64,000 nucleotides of DNA from Mycobacteroides abscessus ATCC 19977 (GTDB lineage: Bacteria > Actinomycetota > Actinomycetes > Mycobacteriales > Mycobacteriaceae), in contig NC_010397.1 of the NCBI RefSeq assembly GCF_000069185.1, positions 4,588,001-4,652,000 of the forward strand, in the 5' to 3' direction. A program made the translations under genes and the position numbers. Below are positions 33,799 through 43,088 of this stretch, piece by piece. How positions within the stretch are numbered: position 1 is the first letter of the stretch; the number at the start of each line of letters is the position of its first letter. Below the pieces are notes generated by a model. The model saw nothing but the letters and a program-made list of their open reading frames with translations, made no database searches and was not told where the DNA came from.

Positions 33799-35756
33799 GG
33801 CTTTCCCTCCTCGGGGTTGGTATTCGGATGAATGGTGGCCAGGAGTTGATCGACGGCCACCTGGTCTCCGACGGCCACAGAAACGGTCGCGGTTCCGGCG
33901 ATCGGTGCGCGCAGCGTGTGCTCCATCTTCATGGCCTCGACCACCACCACCGCGGCCTCGCGCTCGACAGCGGCTCCGGTGCTCACCGAAACCACACGCA
34001 CAACCCCGGGCATGGAGCTACGGATTTCTCCGTCCTCGTCGTCACCGTCGAGGTGTCGCAGGCGCGGCTCGGGCGCGATGTCGGCGTGCCAGGTGCCGTC
34101 CCCGGTCGCGACCCATGCCGCAGCGTCTGATCGGACCGCGTCGGCTCGGTGTAGCTGGCCCGCGAACTCGACGCTGACTTCCGCTGTCGCACAGTGCACT
34201 CGGCTTGGCGTCCGGCCTCCCTCGCCGATGCTGACCTCGGTGACCGGGTCGCCCCACAACCGCACCAGTTCGGTCGAATCTCCGATACGTAGCCGATGTG
34301 CACGTGGCGCATGGGCACCGACACGCCATCCGGACTTTCCGTCCCAGAGGGTGCCGGCGCCGGATTGGCCGTCCAGCAAGGCGGACGCCGCCACCCATAC
34401 CCACGGGGGTGCGGCGGGCGGGTGGTACTCGGCCGCTATCTTGTCAAGCAGCGCCGTGTCGATGTCTCCCGACATCACAACAGGATTGGTTACCAATGCG
34501 CGCAGAAAATCGATGTTGGTGCCCACCCCGAGTATCCGCGTCTCCGCGAGCGCTCGATCCACCTCGGCGAGCGCGGTGTCGCGGTCGGCCGCATGCACGA
34601 TGACCTTGGCCAGCATCGGGTCGAATCGCGAACCCACCACCGATCCCGTGGCCAATGCCGTATCGGTGCGTGCAGTGCCCGAAAAGCGCGCCAGCGCCAC
34701 CGTTCCGCCGGTAGGCAGAAACTCCCGGGCGGGATCCTCGGCATACACCCGGGCCTCCACCGCATGACCGGTCAGCACGATCTGCTCCTGGGACAATGGG
34801 AGCCGTTCACCCGCGGCGACAAGGATCTGCCACTGCACCAGGTCAATGCCGGTCACCATCTCGGTGACCGGATGCTCTACTTGGAGCCGGGTATTCATCT
34901 CCATGAAGTAGTAAGACTCGGGTGCGTCGCTGTCGAGGATGAATTCGACCGTGCCGGCGCCGAAATATCCCACACTGCGCGCGATCTGACACGCTGTCTG
35001 GCCCATAGCGGCCCGCAGTTGCGGGGTCAGCAGCGCCGAAGGAGCCTCTTCGATGACCTTCTGATGCCGGCGCTGCAGGCTGCACTCGCGCTCGCCCAGG
35101 TGCACCACGTTGCCGTGGGTGTCGCCGAATACCTGAACCTCGATATGCCTGGGGCGAGCAAGATAGCGCTCCACCAGCAGGGTGTCATCGCCGAAGAGGG
35201 CGGCAGCCTCGCGCCGCGATGCGACCAATGCGTCCGAAATTCCGCCCAGGTCGTGTACCACCCGCATGCCCTTACCGCCACCGCCCGCGGAGGGTTTGAT
35301 GATCAGCGGGGCCCCGATCTTCTCCGCGGTGAAAACCAGCTCGGCATCGGAGAGCGCTCCGACACTGCCGGGCACCACGGGTTCGCCGGCCGCGGCCACC
35401 GTGCCCTTGGCCCTGATCTTGTCGCCCATCGCGTCCATGGCTTCGGCAGGAGGCCCCACGAAGACAATCCCCGCGGCCTGACACGCACGGACGAAATCTG
35501 CATTCTCCGAAACGAATCCATACCCCGGGTGAATAGCCTGTGCCCCGGTCTGTTTGGCGGCGCTGATGATGGCATCGATGTCGAGATAGCACGAGGAATC
35601 GGCACCGAGGCGCACGGCGGTATCGCAGGACCCCAGGTGATCGGTGTCGCCGTCGGTATACACAGCGATGGAACGAATCCCCATGGCCCGCAGTGTCGAC
35701 GCGATGCGGACCGCAATCTCGCCGCGGTTTGCGATTAAGACACTCTGCAATGTCAC
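33795..35756 (-). CDS. accA1: Acyl-CoA carboxylase alpha subunit AccA1 (biotin carboxylase + BCCP)
   Basis: This is a 653-residue subunit with biotin carboxylase at the N-terminus (SVLIANRGEIAVRIASTLRA; ATP-grasp loop KPSAGGGGKGM) and a C-terminal biotinyl domain with VEAMKMEH (biotin Lys 610). With AccD1 it forms the methylcrotonyl-CoA carboxylase of leucine catabolism, as established for Mtb. The start is GTG 35756, four bases after the accD1 stop; the open frame extending into accD1 is rejected. Confidence 0.93.
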   Translation of the reverse strand: MTLQSVLIANRGEIAVRIASTLRAMGIRSIAVYTDGDTDHLGSCDTAVRLGADSSCYLDIDAIISAAKQTGAQAIHPGYGFVSENADFVRACQAAGIVFVGPPAEAMDAMGDKIRAKGTVAAAGEPVVPGSVGALSDAELVFTAEKIGAPLIIKPSAGGGGKGMRVVHDLGGISDALVASRREAAALFGDDTLLVERYLARPRHIEVQVFGDTHGNVVHLGERECSLQRRHQKVIEEAPSALLTPQLRAAMGQTACQIARSVGYFGAGTVEFILDSDAPESYYFMEMNTRLQVEHPVTEMVTGIDLVQWQILVAAGERLPLSQEQIVLTGHAVEARVYAEDPAREFLPTGGTVALARFSGTARTDTALATGSVVGSRFDPMLAKVIVHAADRDTALAEVDRALAETRILGVGTNIDFLRALVTNPVVMSGDIDTALLDKIAAEYHPPAAPPWVWVAASALLDGQSGAGTLWDGKSGWRVGAHAPRAHRLRIGDSTELVRLWGDPVTEVSIGEGGRTPSRVHCATAEVSVEFAGQLHRADAVRSDAAAWVATGDGTWHADIAPEPRLRHLDGDDEDGEIRSSMPGVVRVVSVSTGAAVEREAAVVVVEAMKMEHTLRAPIAGTATVSVAVGDQVAVDQLLATIHPNTNPEEGKP

Positions 35757-35760
35757 GTGG

Positions 35761-37338
35761 TCACATCCTGAAGACGCCGTAGGAAACCGGTTCAAGGGGT
35801 GCGTTGGCGCAAATACCCAGCGCCAAACCGAGCACGGTGCGGGTATCGGCAGGGTCGATGACTCCGTCGTCCCAGAGACGCGCCGTCGAGTAATACGGGT
35901 TGCCTTGTTGCTCATATTGTTCGCGTATCGGCGCCTTGAAGGCTTCTTGCTCGGCCTCGGTGAACTTCTTGCCCGACGCCGCGCTCTGATCCGCGCGCAC
36001 CGTGGCCAGCACCGAGGCGGCCTGCTCACCGCCCATCACCGAAATGCGGGCATTCGGCCACATCCAGAGGAATCGCGGTGAATACGCGCGGCCACACATC
36101 GAGTAGTTACCCGCCCCATAGGAGCCACCGATGACCACGGTCAGCTTGGGCACCCGCGCACAGGCCACGGCGGTAACCATCTTGGCCCCGTGCTTGGCGA
36201 TTCCGGCGGCCTCGTAGTCGCGGCCCACCATGAATCCGGAGATGTTCTGCAGGAACAGCAGCGGTATGCGCCGCTGATCGCAGAGCTCGATGAAATGCGC
36301 TGCTTTCATAGCACTTTCAGCGAACAACACACCGTTGTTCGCAATGATGCCCACTGGATGCCCATGTAGTCGCGCCGTGCCGGTGACCACCGACTTGCCG
36401 TACTCTGCCTTGAATTCGGTGAAGGTGCCCCCGTCGACGAGCCGCACAATCACTTCATGTACGTCGTACGGGATACGCGGGTCGGTAGGCACCACGTCGT
36501 ACAGCGTGCCCGGATCACGTTCCGGAGCAATCGCTTCCACGACCGGCCAGGGCGACTCTGTCCTGGGCGCCAGGGTCGACACAATCCGGCGCACGATGCG
36601 CAGCGCGTCCTTGTCGTCGGCGGCCAGATGGTCGGTCACGCCCGAGGTACGCGAGTGTAGGTCACCACCACCGAGCTCCTCCGCGGTCACCACCTCGCCG
36701 GTGGCGGCCTTCACCAACGGTGGGCCGCCCAGGAAGATGGTGCCCTGCTTGCGCACGATGACGGCCTCGTCGCTCATCGCGGGCACATACGCACCACCGG
36801 CGGTGCAGCTGCCCAGCACCGCGGCAATCTGCGGAATTCCCTTGGCGCTCATGGTGGCCTGGTTGTAGAAAATTCTGCCGAAGTGTTCGCGATCCGGGAA
36901 AACCTCGTCCTGTTTGGGCAGGAACGCGCCGCCGGAATCCACCAAATAGATACAAGGCAGCCGGTTCTGCAACGCGACTTCTTGTGCGCGTAGGTGCTTC
37001 TTGACCGTCATCGGGTAGTAGGTGCCACCCTTGACCGTCGCGTCATTGGCGGCGATCACGCACTCGCGACCCGCGACGCGGCCGATACCCGCGATCATGC
37101 TGGCCCCGGGGGCGTCGTCGTCGTACATACCGTTGGCCGCCAGCGGCGACAACTCCAGAAACGGGCTGCCCGGGTCGAGCAGCGCGTCGACCCGGTCGCG
37201 TGGCAGCAGCTTGCCTCGGTCTACGTGTCGTTGCCTGGACTGTTCATTGCCACCGAGCGCCGCATGTGCGAGCCGCTCCCGCAGCTCGGCGACCAGCCGG
37301 GCGTGCTCCGCCCTGTTCTGCTCACCAACCAGAGTCAT
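35761..37338 (-). CDS. accD1: Acyl-CoA carboxylase beta subunit AccD1
   Basis: This is a 525-residue carboxyltransferase, first gene of the operon. Both crotonase-like halves are visible ([26 protein letters not shown]-type [40 protein letters not shown]). Sequence features fit methylcrotonyl-CoA rather than propionyl-CoA carboxylases. The start has GGAG upstream. Two palindromes for the divergent TetR lie in the promoter region. Confidence 0.93.
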   Translation of the reverse strand: MTLVGEQNRAEHARLVAELRERLAHAALGGNEQSRQRHVDRGKLLPRDRVDALLDPGSPFLELSPLAANGMYDDDAPGASMIAGIGRVAGRECVIAANDATVKGGTYYPMTVKKHLRAQEVALQNRLPCIYLVDSGGAFLPKQDEVFPDREHFGRIFYNQATMSAKGIPQIAAVLGSCTAGGAYVPAMSDEAVIVRKQGTIFLGGPPLVKAATGEVVTAEELGGGDLHSRTSGVTDHLAADDKDALRIVRRIVSTLAPRTESPWPVVEAIAPERDPGTLYDVVPTDPRIPYDVHEVIVRLVDGGTFTEFKAEYGKSVVTGTARLHGHPVGIIANNGVLFAESAMKAAHFIELCDQRRIPLLFLQNISGFMVGRDYEAAGIAKHGAKMVTAVACARVPKLTVVIGGSYGAGNYSMCGRAYSPRFLWMWPNARISVMGGEQAASVLATVRADQSAASGKKFTEAEQEAFKAPIREQYEQQGNPYYSTARLWDDGVIDPADTRTVLGLALGICANAPLEPVSYGVFRM

Positions 37339-37361
37339 ACCCAGCTCCGAAGTTTGAGTTC

Positions 37362-37379
37362 AGTTAATGACGATTAACT
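37362..37379. promoter_or_regulatory. BkaR-type operator 1
   Basis: AGTTAATGACGATTAACT is a perfect palindrome of 7-bp arms around four bases. It lies in the region between divergent accD1 and the TetR gene. Confidence 0.65.
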
Positions 37380-37386
37380 AGGTTTA

Positions 37387-37404
37387 GGCTAATCTCGATT
37401 AACT
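37387..37404. promoter_or_regulatory. BkaR-type operator 2
   Basis: GGCTAATCTCGATTAACT is a second, slightly degenerate copy, centred 25 bases from the first. Confidence 0.55.
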
Positions 37405-37437
37405 GTTTTGTCTATAGCGGGCCATGGCGGAGGTTTG

Positions 37438-38040
37438 ATGACCAACCTGATACCCGAGTCGGAAACCCCGAACAAGCGCGAACGCGCCAAGGCCGACCGG
37501 CGCGACCAGTTGCTGCGGGCCGCCGCCCGCCTGTTGGCCATGCGCGGCTACGCGCGCGTGCGACTGGAGGACCTGGGCTCCGCGGTAGGCATCAGCGGGC
37601 CCGCGATCTACCGGCACTTTCCCAACAAGGAAGCACTCTTGGTGGACCTGCTCACCGACGTCAGCCGTCGACTCTTAGAAGGCGGTATGACCGTCGCCGC
37701 GGCGGCGAGCAGCCCGGCAGAGGCCCTCGATGGCCTCATCGATTTTCATCTCGATTTCGCGCTCAACGAGAGCGACCTGATCCGGGTGCAAGACCGTGAC
37801 CTGGATTCGCTGCCGGAGAACGCGCGTCGCCAGGTACGCCAGTATCAGCGACGTTATGTCGAGGCCTGGGTACAGGTGCTATGCCGCAGCCAGCAAGGCC
37901 TTGACGAGTCCGATGCCCGGATCAAGGCACACGCGGCCTTCGGCCTGATGAACTCGACCCCCTACAGCGCGGGCCGGTCGGCGCCCTCACAGACCCGAAC
38001 GGTGTTGCGGCAGATGGTGGTTGCCGCACTGCGCTCCTAG
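37438..38040 (+). CDS. bkaR: TetR repressor of branched-chain keto-acid/leucine catabolism (BkaR-like)
   Basis: This is a 200-residue TetR protein. The helix-turn-helix (RLEDLGSAVGISGPAIYRHF) is at residues about 38-57. Its divergent placement next to accD1-accA1-fadE19 matches Mtb Rv2506 (BkaR), which represses that operon. The start is ATG 37438 with GGAGG upstream. Two operators lie between it and accD1, so it probably autoregulates. The stop overlaps the convergent ricR stop. Confidence 0.82.
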   Translation: MTNLIPESETPNKRERAKADRRDQLLRAAARLLAMRGYARVRLEDLGSAVGISGPAIYRHFPNKEALLVDLLTDVSRRLLEGGMTVAAAASSPAEALDGLIDFHLDFALNESDLIRVQDRDLDSLPENARRQVRQYQRRYVEAWVQVLCRSQQGLDESDARIKAHAAFGLMNSTPYSAGRSAPSQTRTVLRQMVVAALRS

Positions 38041-38339
38041 CTGCGCACCAAGCGGGCGATCGCCGCCGAGGCCTCCGCCAGCTTCTCGTCGGCGTCCGCA
38101 CCCCCGGAAGCGACGGCGTTGGTGACGCAATGACCGAGGTGCTCATCGAGTAACCCGAGGGCGACGGACCGCAGCGCGCTCTGCGCGGCGCTGATCTGGG
38201 TCAGCACGTCGATGCAGTACTTGTCCTCGTCGATCATCTTCGCGATGCCGCGCACCTGTCCCTCGATGCGCAAGAGCCGCTTGGCGTAGTCATCCTTTTT
38301 CAGCGAGTAACCGTGTCCGGTCGAAGTCTTGGTGCTCAT
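38037..38339 (-). CDS. ricR: Copper-sensing repressor RicR (CsoR family)
   Basis: This is a 100-residue CsoR-family repressor. The copper ligands C42, H67 and C71 have exactly the spacing of Mtb CsoR (36, 61, 65). The sequence (DEDKYCIDVLTQISA; LLDEHLGHCV; EKLAEASAAIARLVRS) closely matches what I recall of Rv0190, and ilvD is nearby, as in Mtb. Copper binding releases it from TACCC-N5-GGGTA boxes, two of which lie upstream of the operon it shares with the DUF305 gene, six bases ahead of it. Confidence 0.9.
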   Translation of the reverse strand: MSTKTSTGHGYSLKKDDYAKRLLRIEGQVRGIAKMIDEDKYCIDVLTQISAAQSALRSVALGLLDEHLGHCVTNAVASGGADADEKLAEASAAIARLVRS

Positions 38340-38345
38340 GTCCCT

Positions 38346-38975
38346 TTACCCCTTGAGAAGGCCCTGCATCGTGTCGATCTCAGGCTGCTGATTATCGATG
38401 ATCTGTTGCGCCAACTGCTTTGCTGCAGGGTACTGGCCCCCGGAGAGTTCCGCATTCGACATTGCTATGGCGCCCTGGTGGTGAGCGATCATCGACTGCA
38501 GCCACAGCTGGTCGAAGACCTCGCCGTTGAGGGTCTTCATCCGGTCTAGCACCGGTGCGTCCACCATGCCAGGCATGTGCCCCGCCGGGTCGTGTCCCTC
38601 AGGCATCAAAGGCTGGTTCCACTGCTTGAGCCACCCGGTAAAGGTGTCGATCTCCGGCTGCTGTGCCGTCTCGATGTTCTTCGCCAGATCCAGTACCGCG
38701 GGATTGGCGGTGCGGCCCTCCGTCAGCTTCGACATCTCGACCGCCTGCTGGTGGTGCATGATCATCTGCTGCGCGAACGTCACATCGGCGTCATTGTGGT
38801 CCGACACCGGGGCCGCGGCATTGGTATCGAGCGTCGTCGTCATGCCCGACATGCCGGAATGACCCGAATGCTCAGACTTCGCGTCATCCCCCTTGTTGTC
38901 CGAGCTACAAGCCGACAGAATCAGCACGGCGGCGGCAGCGCCCGCCAGGATGGCAGTCCGGGTTCGGTTTCGCAT
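38346..38975 (-). CDS. DUF305 lipoprotein, probable copper-binding
   Basis: This is a 209-residue lipoprotein (lipobox LSAC, Cys about 23) with a Met/His-rich linker (HSGHSGMSGM) and two DUF305 repeats, each with the signature helix (MIMHHQQA and MIAHHQGA) on a ferritin-like four-helix fold. His/Met clusters and co-transcription with ricR behind two RicR boxes point to copper buffering in the periplasm; this role is inference. The start is supported by TACCAT six bases upstream. Confidence 0.85.
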   Translation of the reverse strand: MRNRTRTAILAGAAAAVLILSACSSDNKGDDAKSEHSGHSGMSGMTTTLDTNAAAPVSDHNDADVTFAQQMIMHHQQAVEMSKLTEGRTANPAVLDLAKNIETAQQPEIDTFTGWLKQWNQPLMPEGHDPAGHMPGMVDAPVLDRMKTLNGEVFDQLWLQSMIAHHQGAIAMSNAELSGGQYPAAKQLAQQIIDNQQPEIDTMQGLLKG

Positions 38976-38981
38976 GCCACC

Positions 38982-38987
38982 ATGGTA
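38982..38987 (-). promoter_or_regulatory. Leaderless -10 element of the DUF305-ricR operon
   Basis: TACCAT on the minus strand is six bases before the ATG at 38975. The nearer RicR box (38995-39009) sits directly upstream, between the -35 and -10 positions. Confidence 0.5.
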
Positions 38988-38994
38988 GCCCAGA

Positions 38995-39009
38995 TACCCC
39001 CGTAGGGTA
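38995..39009. promoter_or_regulatory. RicR box 1
   Basis: TACCC-CCGTA-GGGTA is a perfect match to the mycobacterial RicR palindrome, overlapping the DUF305-ricR promoter. Confidence 0.75.
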
Positions 39010-39026
39010 CGAGGCCCCGCGCGATA

Positions 39027-39041
39027 TACCCCGCGCGGGTA
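39027..39041. promoter_or_regulatory. RicR box 2
   Basis: TACCC-CGCGC-GGGTA is a second perfect box, centred 32 bases (about three helical turns) from the first and only six bases after the WS/DGAT stop. Confidence 0.7.
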
Positions 39042-39047
39042 CGCCGC

Positions 39048-40469
39048 CTAGGCGACGGACTCCTCCAACTGCGTCAGTGCGTCCTCCAGGTGCGCGAGGA
39101 TGCGCTGCAGATGCGGCACGCTCGTGCGGCATCCGGTCAGCCCGAAGTGCATCGATGATCCACTGCTGGTGCACGTGATATTCAACGCCACTCCATCGAT
39201 CGGAATGGATGCGGGATAGCACCCGTCCATCTCGAACCCGTTCCAGAACATGTCGGTGCGCGGGCCGGGGACGTTAGAAATGATCACGTTGAACGCGGGT
39301 GCGGTCCGATCCACCAAGCCAGGAACGGCACCGGTCAACACCGGCGCACCATTGAGAGCTCCCACCAGCATCCGTTGCAGCGGCGTCATCTCCGACAACA
39401 CCGACTTGGCGGCTTGTACCGAATCCCTGATCGCGCTGAATCGCTCCAGGGGATCGGGCTTATCGGTCGCCAGGTTCGCCAGCAGCGCGGTGATCGAGTT
39501 CCCTGCGTTCTGGTCGCCCTCAGCCCGGATCGACACCGGACACATCGCGACCAGCGGCTTGTCGGGCAGTGCGTTCTGTTCCTCGAGATAGGTGCGCAAG
39601 GCGCCCCCGCACATGGCCAGCACCACATCGTTGACGGTGCCGCCCAATGCCTTGCCGGCTTCCTTGATCCGCGCCATCGACCAGGTTTGCGCCGCGAACC
39701 GTCGCGCCCCTCCGATCGAGACGTTCAACATCGTGTGCGGCGCCGAAAGCGGCTTGACCAGCTGGGGGTCCGAAAGCGCGTGACGCCCGTACTTGAGCAG
39801 ACCGGGCGGAATCGACACGACCTGTCGCACCGCCCCGGCCGCCCCCTTGACCAAGTCGATGGCCGAGGTGTTGGTCGTACTCACGATGCTGCTCTTGGCG
39901 CGCCTCTTGGCCGGGGCCCACACGGCTTGACAGTCGCGTGCGTCGGGGTCGTCCGACAGTGAGCGCATCATCATCCGCAAGGCCCCTACACCGTCGATCA
40001 CCGCATGGTGCATTTTGGTGTAGACGGCCAGGCGGCCATCTGAAAGCCCTTCCACCACATGCATTTCCCACAGCGGACGGTGCCGGTCCAGCGGCGAGCT
40101 ATGCCACCGGGAGGTGACGGTCAGCAGCTCACGCACCCGGGCCGGGCGCGGCAGCGCCGAGCGGCGCACGTGGTACTCCCAGTCAACCTCGTCGTCGACG
40201 ATCCAGGTGAGATTTCCCATCACCGCCAGCGGCTGCCCCGGACGTTTGCGGAAGTCCGATGACACTTCGGTGGTGGACATCAGCTGTTCGTAGAACACCT
40301 CGGCATAGTCGGGACCGGCGTCGACGGGCGGTTTGAACAGCTGTAGGCCACCGACGTGGAAGGGATGTTCCCGCGTTTCCCCGATGAGAAACATCGAGTC
40401 GCTGACCGGCATGAATGGCATACCGGCCATCATTGCTGCCGACTCACTGTTTTGCGGCGGTTTCGTCAC
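39048..40469 (-). CDS. WS/DGAT wax ester synthase/diacylglycerol acyltransferase
   Basis: This is a 473-residue acyltransferase making triacylglycerol or wax esters. The catalytic HHxxxDG motif is H154-H155...D159 (HHAVIDG). Other family motifs are [17 protein letters not shown] and [15 protein letters not shown]. The GTG start has AAGAGG upstream. As I recall, this position in M. abscessus is MAB_4544c, one of several tgs genes. It is divergent from ilvD. Confidence 0.92.
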   Translation of the reverse strand: MTKPPQNSESAAMMAGMPFMPVSDSMFLIGETREHPFHVGGLQLFKPPVDAGPDYAEVFYEQLMSTTEVSSDFRKRPGQPLAVMGNLTWIVDDEVDWEYHVRRSALPRPARVRELLTVTSRWHSSPLDRHRPLWEMHVVEGLSDGRLAVYTKMHHAVIDGVGALRMMMRSLSDDPDARDCQAVWAPAKRRAKSSIVSTTNTSAIDLVKGAAGAVRQVVSIPPGLLKYGRHALSDPQLVKPLSAPHTMLNVSIGGARRFAAQTWSMARIKEAGKALGGTVNDVVLAMCGGALRTYLEEQNALPDKPLVAMCPVSIRAEGDQNAGNSITALLANLATDKPDPLERFSAIRDSVQAAKSVLSEMTPLQRMLVGALNGAPVLTGAVPGLVDRTAPAFNVIISNVPGPRTDMFWNGFEMDGCYPASIPIDGVALNITCTSSGSSMHFGLTGCRTSVPHLQRILAHLEDALTQLEESVA

Positions 40470-40543
40470 GCCTCTTTTCGCCAGGAAAGGACTGGTCGAC
40501 GCCTGCGCGATCCGGTTTGCACCGGCGAGGGATACTTAACCCC

Positions 40544-42280
40544 ATGTCAGCCCCGCACAAGCCTGATTCTCTTCGCGCAAGCGGCTCATCGCAGCCCGAT
40601 ATCAAGCCCCGTAGCCGCGACGTCACCGACGGCCTGGAGAAGACCGCCGCCCGCGGAATGCTGCGCGCGGTAGGCATGGGCGACGACGACTGGGTCAAAC
40701 CGCAGATCGGTGTCGGCTCGTCCTGGAACGAAATCACCCCGTGCAACATGTCGCTGCAACGGCTGGCGCATTCGGTGAAGGACGGCGTGCACGAGGCCGG
40801 TGGCTATCCGCTGGAGTTCGGCACCATCTCGGTGTCCGACGGCATCTCCATGGGGCACGAGGGCATGCACTTCTCGCTGGTTTCACGCGAAGTCATCGCC
40901 GACAGCGTCGAGACCGTGATGCAGGCCGAGCGCCTCGATGGATCCGTGCTGCTGGCCGGATGCGATAAGTCAATACCCGGAATGCTCATGGCCGCAGCAC
41001 GTTTGGACTTGGCCTCGGTGTTCTTGTACAACGGCTCGATCATGCCGGGCAAGGCCAAGTTGACCGACGGTACTGAGAAGGAAGTCACCATCATCGACGC
41101 CTTCGAGGCGGTCGGCGCCTGCGCGCGCGGGCTGATGTCACGCGAGGACGTTGACATCATCGAACGCGCCATCTGTCCGGGTGAGGGCGCCTGCGGCGGC
41201 ATGTACACCGCCAACACCATGGCCAGCGCCGCCGAGGCGCTGGGAATGTCCTTGCCGGGCAGCGCCTCTCCGGTCGCCATCGACAAGCGCCGCGAGGAGT
41301 ACGCACGCAAGTCCGGCGAGGCTGTCGTCGAGATGCTGCGCCGCGGGATCACCGCGCGCGACATCCTCACCAAGGAGGCCTTCGAGAACGCCATCGCCGT
41401 GGTGATGGCGTTCGGCGGCTCCACCAACGCGGTGCTGCATCTGCTGGCCATCGCCAAAGAGGCTGAGGTCGAACTGTCGCTGGCCGACTTCACTCGCATC
41501 GGCAATAAGGTGCCGCATCTGGCAGACGTCAAACCCTTTGGCCGCCACGTGATGAAGGATGTCGACGAGATCGGGGGCGTGCCCGTGGTGATGCGCGCGC
41601 TCTTGGATGCCGGCCTGCTGCACGGCGATTGCCTGACCGTCACCGGCAAGACAATGGCCGAGAACCTGGCGCATATCGCCCCACCGGACCCGGACGGCAA
41701 GGTGCTACGTGCCATGAACGACCCGATCCACCCGACCGGCGGCATCACCATCCTGCACGGTTCATTGGCTCCCGAGGGAGCCGTGGTGAAGTCGGCCGGC
41801 TTCGAATCCGACGTCTTCGAGGGCACCGCAAGGGTTTTCGAGCGCGAACGAGCGGCCCTGGACGCGCTCGAGGACGGCACCATCACTCATGGCGACGTCG
41901 TCGTGATCCGCTATGAAGGCCCCAAGGGCGGCCCCGGCATGCGCGAGATGCTGGCGATCACCGGAGCCATCAAGGGCGCCGGCCTGGGCAAGGATGTGCT
42001 GCTGATGACCGACGGGCGCTTCTCCGGCGGGACCACCGGCCTCTGCGTCGGGCATATCGCTCCAGAAGCCGTGGACGGCGGACCCATCGCCTTTGTCCGG
42101 GACGGTGACCGGATCCGCCTCGATGTCGCGAACGGCAAGCTCGACCTGCTGGTCGACGAGGCCGAGATCGCCGAGCGCCGTAAGGGGTTCGAACCGCTAC
42201 CGCCGCGCTACAAGACGGGCGTGCTGGCCAAGTACACCAAGCTGGTGCAGTCGGCGGCGGTCGGCGCGGTCTGCGGCTAA
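40544..42280 (+). CDS. ilvD: Dihydroxy-acid dehydratase
   Basis: This is a 578-residue iron-sulfur dehydratase of branched-chain amino acid synthesis (dihydroxyisovalerate to ketoisovalerate). Cluster cysteines are visible at about C67 (EITPCNMS), C140 ([10 protein letters not shown]) and C217 ([14 protein letters not shown]). The start is ATG 40544, with GATACT seven bases upstream suggesting leaderless initiation; the 43-codon upstream extension is rejected. It corresponds to Rv0189c. Confidence 0.95.
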   Translation: MSAPHKPDSLRASGSSQPDIKPRSRDVTDGLEKTAARGMLRAVGMGDDDWVKPQIGVGSSWNEITPCNMSLQRLAHSVKDGVHEAGGYPLEFGTISVSDGISMGHEGMHFSLVSREVIADSVETVMQAERLDGSVLLAGCDKSIPGMLMAAARLDLASVFLYNGSIMPGKAKLTDGTEKEVTIIDAFEAVGACARGLMSREDVDIIERAICPGEGACGGMYTANTMASAAEALGMSLPGSASPVAIDKRREEYARKSGEAVVEMLRRGITARDILTKEAFENAIAVVMAFGGSTNAVLHLLAIAKEAEVELSLADFTRIGNKVPHLADVKPFGRHVMKDVDEIGGVPVVMRALLDAGLLHGDCLTVTGKTMAENLAHIAPPDPDGKVLRAMNDPIHPTGGITILHGSLAPEGAVVKSAGFESDVFEGTARVFERERAALDALEDGTITHGDVVVIRYEGPKGGPGMREMLAITGAIKGAGLGKDVLLMTDGRFSGGTTGLCVGHIAPEAVDGGPIAFVRDGDRIRLDVANGKLDLLVDEAEIAERRKGFEPLPPRYKTGVLAKYTKLVQSAAVGAVCG

Positions 42281-43002
42281 CGCAACCGCGACGGGTCGCG
42301 GTAGCTGTCGGCCGTCCGGGCGATCTCGTCCGGCGGCGGCAGCGGCTCGTTAGGGTTCACGTAAATACCCTCCGCGCGCAGGGTGTCGTCGAGTAGCAGC
42401 CAGATCCACCGGACCTGATCGGCGATGAGGCGCTCCTGCGAGGTGGTTCCCGGATTGTCCAACCAATGGCTGGTCGCGGTTTCCACCATGCCCACGATTC
42501 CCATCGCGAGGATGTCGGATTCGACTCCGGCGCCGAAGGCCCCAAGGTACAGCGCGAAGACCTGCCCCAAATGGGTACCGACCGCCAGCTTGATGTCGGT
42601 GATCGCATCGGGTCCGTCGGAATTCTCTGCCATGGAGCAATGCGCCAGGTAGCGGTAGAGGTTGCGGTGCCCGACGAGGAAACGCGCGTGCGCGCCGACT
42701 CCGGCCTCGATGATCTGCGCCATCGACCCGTCCGGTTCCCAAAGCGGCGCCAGGTCTGCGATCAGCATGTCGCTGGCCCGCTGCGCTACGGCCCGTTGTA
42801 GGTCCGCCGCGTCGGTGAAGTGCCGGTAAAGCTTGGTGCGGGTGACCCCGAGGTGTACCGCGATTTGTTCGGTCGATGTCTGTGGGCCGTGCTCGGCGAT
42901 GGCCGCCAGCGCGGCGTCCACGAATTCTGCGCGCCGACGTTCGCGCTGACCGCTCCACCGGCCAGCTGCGCACTCTTGGACGCCGGGCTGCACGAAGCTC
43001 AC
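42277..43002 (-). CDS. TetR-family regulator divergent from aldehyde dehydrogenase gene
   Basis: This is a TetR repressor of about 241 residues. Helix-turn-helix: [20 protein letters not shown] (residues about 42-61). I prefer GTG 43002, because the alternative ATG at 43026 falls inside a perfect palindrome (43016-43032) that is the obvious operator. The stop overlaps that of ilvD. It is a likely repressor of the divergent aldehyde dehydrogenase-like gene and of itself; the ligand is unknown. Confidence 0.82.
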   Translation of the reverse strand: MSFVQPGVQECAAGRWSGQRERRRAEFVDAALAAIAEHGPQTSTEQIAVHLGVTRTKLYRHFTDAADLQRAVAQRASDMLIADLAPLWEPDGSMAQIIEAGVGAHARFLVGHRNLYRYLAHCSMAENSDGPDAITDIKLAVGTHLGQVFALYLGAFGAGVESDILAMGIVGMVETATSHWLDNPGTTSQERLIADQVRWIWLLLDDTLRAEGIYVNPNEPLPPPDEIARTADSYRDPSRLR

Positions 43003-43015
43003 TCTAGCAATGGTG

Positions 43016-43032
43016 TGGTACGTCACGTACCA
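43016..43032. promoter_or_regulatory. TetR operator in divergent region
   Basis: TGGTACGTCACGTACCA is a perfect palindrome of 8-bp arms around one base, 57 bases before the dehydrogenase start. Confidence 0.65.
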
Positions 43033-43088
43033 TGTGACCCACCGAACATATCGGCACCTGACTTCTACCAGAGCGCGAGCTGAAATTC

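Noticed and set aside
34296..35738. 480-codon frame opposite accA1
   Set aside because: It is a shadow of the biotin carboxylase coding strand.
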